From NCBI GenBank assembly GCA_940337035.1, contig OW679202.1:15812708-15876707 (forward strand): a stretch of 64,000 nt of DNA. Reading direction: 5' to 3'. The notes below the pieces were generated by a model. It was not told the DNA's origin. It saw nothing but the letters and a program-made list of their open reading frames with translations, and did not search any database. The position numbers and the translations under genes are program-made. This document shows positions 59,621-64,000 of this stretch, in pieces. How positions within the stretch are numbered: the first letter of the stretch is position 1; the number at the start of each line of letters is the position of its first letter. Source of the DNA: Agriotes lineatus. Taxonomy: Eukaryota; Arthropoda; Insecta; Coleoptera; Elateridae.

Positions 59621-62160
59621 ACAACATTTCCTTGCTTTGGTCACTATTTCCACTTATAATGGTCCCAAGATATTTAAAATTTTCAACTTCCTTATACTTC
59701 ATCTCTTTACCGTTGTTTTTAGCTAATTTCAGGGCCTGGTTTGGTCGATTTTTTTTCCTTGTTGTCATATATTTCTTATTCTGGGCGTAAATTTCTAATC
59801 CTATTTTTCCAGCTTCGTGTTCTATTTTTATTAGTATGAGAATTGTTTTTCTGTTCTTGCTATTATTGTGGCATCATAAGAATCGTTTCTTCCATGTTTG
59901 TCTTGCTATCTCTTATACTTTCTTCAAGTGCTAGATTAAAGAATGAGGATGACATTAGATCCCCCTGTCACAAGCCGTTGTTTGTTTGGAACTCGTGTGT
60001 CAGGTCTTCTTTAATTCTTGATTTGTTGCGTACTCTAGTATCATTTTAATTAGTCTCACCAGCTTACCCGGTATGATTAGTTTACCCAATAGTCTGTACA
60101 GTTCCTGTTAATGCAGTGATAAACCTGTTTGAAATCAATAAAGATCATATACAGGTCTATGTTGTTTTCATAACATTTCTCTTGGATTTGCCTAATGCTA
60201 GATATATGATACATAACTGAACTTCCTTGCCTAAAGCCACACTGATACTTTCCATATTTTCTTTTAATTTGTTAGTTATTACTATTTTTGCCAGTATTTT
60301 ACTGACCGAGCTCAACAGTACAATTCCCCTATAATTTCCACACTCAGACCTTTCTTCTTTTTTATATATAGGGAAGTTTATTGCTGTCTTTCATTCCTGT
60401 GCCATTTTTTCTCCTTTCCACATTTTCTCTATGAGCGTAAGATGTTTTATGGCCAGCTGTTGGCCTCCGTGTTTTATTAGTTCAGCTTGTATTTCATCAT
60501 TTCCAACACTTTTGTTGTTTTTCATCTGTTATATTATTTCGCGTACTTCTTGCAATTTCGGCTTTTGTATCTCTTCATGATGCTCATGTATATGCTCGTT
60601 TTTTTCTTCGTTACCTTTGTTTTTTCATAAAATTCTTCATCATTTTATACATGTAGTAGTTGTGCAAGGTAATCTTTCCATCTTTCGACGTTTTTTTCAT
60701 GTCTCCCTACTAAATTTTCTTTTTTGCATGTTGTGTGCTAGTACTTTGTTCCGATTTGGTTATATTTCTGTTTCTAATTTTCTTGCTATTAAAATTTTCT
60801 TCAAGCTTTTCTATTTTGAGAGCATTTTGCTCCCTTTTCTCCTTCCGCATATTTGTTTGGCAATTTTTCTTTTATCTTCAAAATGTATTTTCGCTTCCTA
60901 GTGCTCTCGTATTTAACCAGATCAGTTTTGTCTTTGTTGTTTCCTCTATATCTAATTTGCATTCTTCGTCTGTTCTGTCTATTACCCCGTATTTCTTCTG
61001 CAGTCTATGTATTATCTCTACAATTTCCCGCCACTGCTCGTCTATTCTTTTTGCCTCATTCCTCCCTCCAATTCTTTCTTCCATCCATGTAGCAAATAGT
61101 TTCTTTCAATCTTGCTGGTTTAGAAAACTCAAATTATATTATCTACTTTGTCCTTTTTAGGCATATTGATTTTTGCCCTCCTTTACACTTTATTTGCACC
61201 ATAAAGTGTTCGGAATCACAGTCTGCTTTTCCTCTGCTTTTTATGTCTGCTATGTATACCGCGGTTTGCCTTCAATTATTACGTAGTCTATCTGATTTCT
61301 GGTTATCCGTCTGGCGATGCCCGTTTCTTTTTTAAATTGCCTTCTGCAAATATGTAGGTACTTTGTATTTGTATAATTCTGCTAAACGCAAAATCAATTA
61401 ACTTAATTCCGTCATCGTTGGTTATGATATGTCTACTGTTCATTCCTATTGTTGACCAGCATGCTTCGTCCCTTCCTATTTTTACATTTACGTTTCCTAA
61501 TACTATCTTTATGTCATATTTTGCTATCTTATCACACTCTGTTTCTAGTAGTTCATGAAATTCGTCATTTGTTTGTTCTTTTTTGTTTTTGGTCGATGCG
61601 TGAACGTTTAGACTACTTATTTTTCGTTATTTACCTTTTAGGCATAGGTAAAAAATTCTTTCAGTTACTGGTTCGAGTTTTATCACCATGGTTTTTAGGC
61701 TGTTTTCTATTAGAAGCCCTGTTTCAAAGATTCTATTCTTTCCCCTACTATTAAAAAACGTATAATCATTCCATTCTATTATTTTCTCTTTCATTCTGTT
61801 TCTTGGATTGCTATTATGTCCATTTTGTATTTATTTATTTCTTCCACTAAATTCTTCATGTTCCCTTCGGTGTATGTTCCCCTAAAGTTTCATGTTGCCA
61901 TTGTTGATGTATTTTGGTTGTTATTTTTTTCCTTTTTATATTTGTTTGTGGCATGTACCTTACGCCGGTCGCTTTGTCTTGCCTTACGTCTGTTTTATCG
62001 GCCTCATATTTTCCGGATCGTAGTTGGCCCGCCTGCTCGGTTTTCCTTCCTTTTGTGCTATTTACCTCTTTTATTCGGACTGGTTTATCTCATTAAGCAC
62101 CATTCCCTTCTTTTTTCGTTCCATTGGTATTTTTGTCCCTTTATTATTATCTTTGGTAAT
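59620..62160 (-). pseudogene. RTE-like LINE: endonuclease and most of reverse transcriptase, decayed
   Basis: Read on the - strand from 62160: endonuclease pieces EINKYKMDIIAIQET, KYDIKIVLGNVNVKIGRDE and NDDGIKLIDFAF, then a linker (EERIGGRNEAKRIDEQWREI), RT pieces near 60100-60300 and a C-terminal KYLGTI-like piece near 59660. Many stops and frameshifts occur. The frames on the + strand, rich in Phe, Leu and Ser, are shadows. Confidence 0.65.
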
Positions 62161-62228
62161 GCAAGAGCGTTGCTTAACTATACTGATCGTACGTGGACGC
62201 TTGTTCAAGCTACACCACCCGGAACCTA

Positions 62229-62870
62229 AGAAAGTATTTCGAGGTGCGTAGAGAGAACAAGGTGTGGCATGTTGAAATATATCAAAATATTACAACCTTG
62301 TTAGGTATAGTAAGCATTAGTGGGTACAATGTAAATAAATGACGTATGAAAGTAGTTCAAAAATAAGGACAGTCTGCAGAGTACTTGTCGCGTGCGATTT
62401 ATTTTAAGAGGTTATGGTTCTAGATCGCTGCTTTGTGTTAATTTTTTAAGTGACTAGTAGCACAAGAACGGCTGCGAAGGTAATCTTGCAGTTTAAAGTC
62501 CTCAATTTGCACTATCGTTTCTAGAGCCAGGAATATAGAAGGGATGCTCCACCACTGTGGGTCAATTGCACTACCATTTAAAAGGAGATCGTTGCTATAG
62601 AGAAATTGCGAAAACTCGAAAAATGCAGGATTAATAAGACAGGAAAATTTGAATTTATTTGCATTATATTATTAATAAATTATTGGCAATAAAAATATTT
62701 AAATTGTAATAGAAGCATTTCTGTTACTAATAATTTATTTGTAATATAATGTAAATTAATTAAAAATTCCATTGTTTCGTTAATCCCATTTTTTTGAGTT
62801 TTCGCAATTTCTTTATCAAAAGGAGCTATTTTTAAAAAGTAGTACAATTAATACACAGTGGTGGCACAGT
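62229..62870. repeat. dispersed palindromic repeat, copy 2
   Basis: Matches 35515-36130 (AAGAAAGTATTTCGAGGTGC; GACAGTCTGCAGAGTACTTG; GGATGCTCCACCACTGTGGG at 62543). The right arm is cut short near 62865, where the Copia-related sequence begins. Confidence 0.75.
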
Positions 62871-63290
62871 ATATATACTTCACAGGTTTGTTTACAAATA
62901 TATATACTGTGGTTTGGTAGTGCATCACTGACAGCAACAGGTAAGATAAATATTGCATCATAGATTTGAGCATATAAATGGCAACGACTTGAATAACTTG
63001 AACAATGGTTTAGTAGAAGGACTTTCTTATTCTGACGAAACAAAAAGTGACCAGCAGAAATGTGTAGTATGCTGTGAAGGAAAATAATCGAGACTGCCAT
63101 ATGGTACAAGCTGACGTGTGCGGACCTATGGAAGTTAAATCCATTGGCCGATCTAAATATTTTCTGGTCATAGAAGATGATTTTAGTCGCATATGGTTTT
63201 CGTACATTTTTTTAAAACAAAGGATAAAATACTTGGCTGTTTTAAAGAATGTAAAAGCATGGTAGAAAATTCGAATAATATTAAAACTAA

Positions 63291-63915
63291 CCCTCTGTTC
63301 CACGGGTGGTTTGAAAATTATACAGTTCCACGGGTCGGGCCATACAGGCCCAATTTATGTTGCTAATTATTTTATTGTTAAATTATCAATATTTTTAGTT
63401 TATTATCATGTTAAGGTAAAATTATAAATTGTAAAGGTCCTCATATGAAAAAATTACAGTAATAAAGTGACCTTGGAATTTATTATTATTTATTTAAAAA
63501 ACCTTACAGTTTTGCATATACTTAAACTATTTTTTTCAATAGTAATAGGAATAATAAATCTAAAATAATGACCATAGTAAACTATAAGACTTATAGTGAT
63601 TATAAAAGCAGAAAAAAATGAAATTGTTTCCGTTACATAAAGCATCAATTTCCGAAGTCAGCTATTGAAATTTATTGGCATAGTATTGGCAGCATGTTTG
63701 CACATGTTGCAAAGAAATGCAGTTATTGCAGAATTTACAGTGATAACAGAATCTTACATTCTTGAAATATTTGCAATGTCCTCATTGTCTGCTTGTTGAG
63801 GTGTGGGGTTGTTCTTCTGAGATTACCACTGAATCCCCTTATTGTATTTTAAGAACGATTTTACAATAAAATTATGTTTTTGTTGCACCCGTAGGCCCAA
63901 ATGTGGAACGGAAGG
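63291..63915. mobile_element. piggyBac-like insertion in the Copia integrase
   Basis: The left border is CTAA/CCCTCTGTTCCACGGG and the right border GTGGAACGGAAGG/TTAA, giving inverted ends CCCTCTGTTCCAC and CCTTCCGTTCCAC beside a TTAA-type target (left copy mutated to CTAA). TTAA target and CCC-rich ends are the mark of piggyBac. The body is AT-rich and mostly non-coding. Confidence 0.75.
63698..63805 (+). pseudogene. possible piggyBac cysteine-rich domain relic
   Basis: In one frame the sequence reads KKCSYCRIYSDNRILHS, a TGA, then NICNVLIVCLLRC. The spacing CX2C, about 12 residues, X/CX2C and a later C matches the C-terminal zinc-binding region of piggyBac transposases, with one Cys codon turned into TGA. 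Confidence 0.4.
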
Positions 63916-64000
63916 TTAAGTGTCTCAGAACGAATAACGGGGGCAAATTTTGTAGCAGCGAATTTAAAATTTTTTTAAAAAGGGACCAAATAATTCACCA

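Larger units (their letters stand above)
62975..64000 (+). pseudogene. Copia-type integrase fragment, broken, runs off the edge
   Basis: The gag-pre-integrase end (NNLNNGLVEGLSYSDETKSD with a CVVC zinc pair at 63061-63072) is followed after a frameshift by the integrase core: VQADVCGPMEVKSIGRSKYF and DDFSRIWFSYIF. A 625-bp element interrupts it at 63291-63915. Removing the insert with one target copy restores IKTKCLRTNNGGKFC in frame. The second catalytic Asp is replaced by Asn (TNNGG instead of the usual TDNGG), and a stop follows KAW. The copy is inactive. Confidence 0.8.

Noticed and set aside
55358..62251. Many + strand Phe/Leu/Ser-rich frames resembling membrane proteins
   Set aside because: They are antisense readings of decayed LINE sequence; the - strand gives endonuclease and reverse transcriptase motifs.
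1..64000. CRISPR array or prokaryotic operon
   Set aside because: Tandem arrays found are contiguous satellites or LTR repeats without unique spacers, and the gene structure is intron-containing.

Overview
The window is eukaryotic, AT-rich and almost certainly from an insect. It carries the 3' half of one host gene, filamin (cheerio in Drosophila), spread over small exons with GT-AG introns, set in a dense mass of nested transposable elements. The LINE types (Jockey, CR1-like and RTE-like), the palindromic MITEs and the large introns would suit a big-genome beetle. That placement is inference; the sequence proves only an arthropod-like host.

Layout. (1) 1-15385: a Jockey-type LINE on the + strand, entering from the left edge, cut twice. 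A Ty3/gypsy LTR retrotransposon (- strand, 1742-10212, 1412-bp LTRs, TSD ATAT) sits in its endonuclease. A 5'-truncated CR1-like LINE (- strand, about 11712-14348) sits in its reverse transcriptase. A deleted second Jockey ORF1 follows on the - strand. (2) 16291-25977: a 9.7-kb Foldback-like DNA element with about 1.05-kb inverted arms containing an 87-bp tandem repeat, flanked by the 8-bp duplication TATGTAAC. Its core is itself filled with smaller elements (a hAT-like element with TSD TTTACAAG and several palindromic MITEs). (3) 27137-43931: filamin on the - strand, eleven exons encoding hinge 1 and Ig repeats 16-24. Exon ends, phases and the stop codon can all be read directly. An extra ATG exon at 41325-41550 ends in the same phase as the hinge-1 exon and would splice to the same acceptor, giving a 919-residue short filamin like the Drosophila 90-kDa form. 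Introns hold palindromic MITEs and a tRNA-derived SINE. (4) 43932-55358: AT-rich sequence, presumably filamin intron, with LINE 3' ends, a CCCGT-type pentanucleotide array and a Tc1-like transposase fragment. (5) 55359-62160: decayed RTE-like LINE copies on the - strand, one split by a GC-rich block of unknown origin. (6) 62230-64000: a palindromic repeat shared with the filamin intron, then a Copia integrase fragment interrupted by a piggyBac-like element at TTAA.

The only host gene recognised is filamin, an actin cross-linker and mechanosensor. No RNA gene, CRISPR array or bacterial-type operon was seen. The most interesting items are the alternative filamin first exon, the Foldback-like element with repeat-built arms, the 2-kb palindrome filling the last filamin intron, and the piggyBac-in-Copia insertion that keeps a relic of a cysteine-rich domain.
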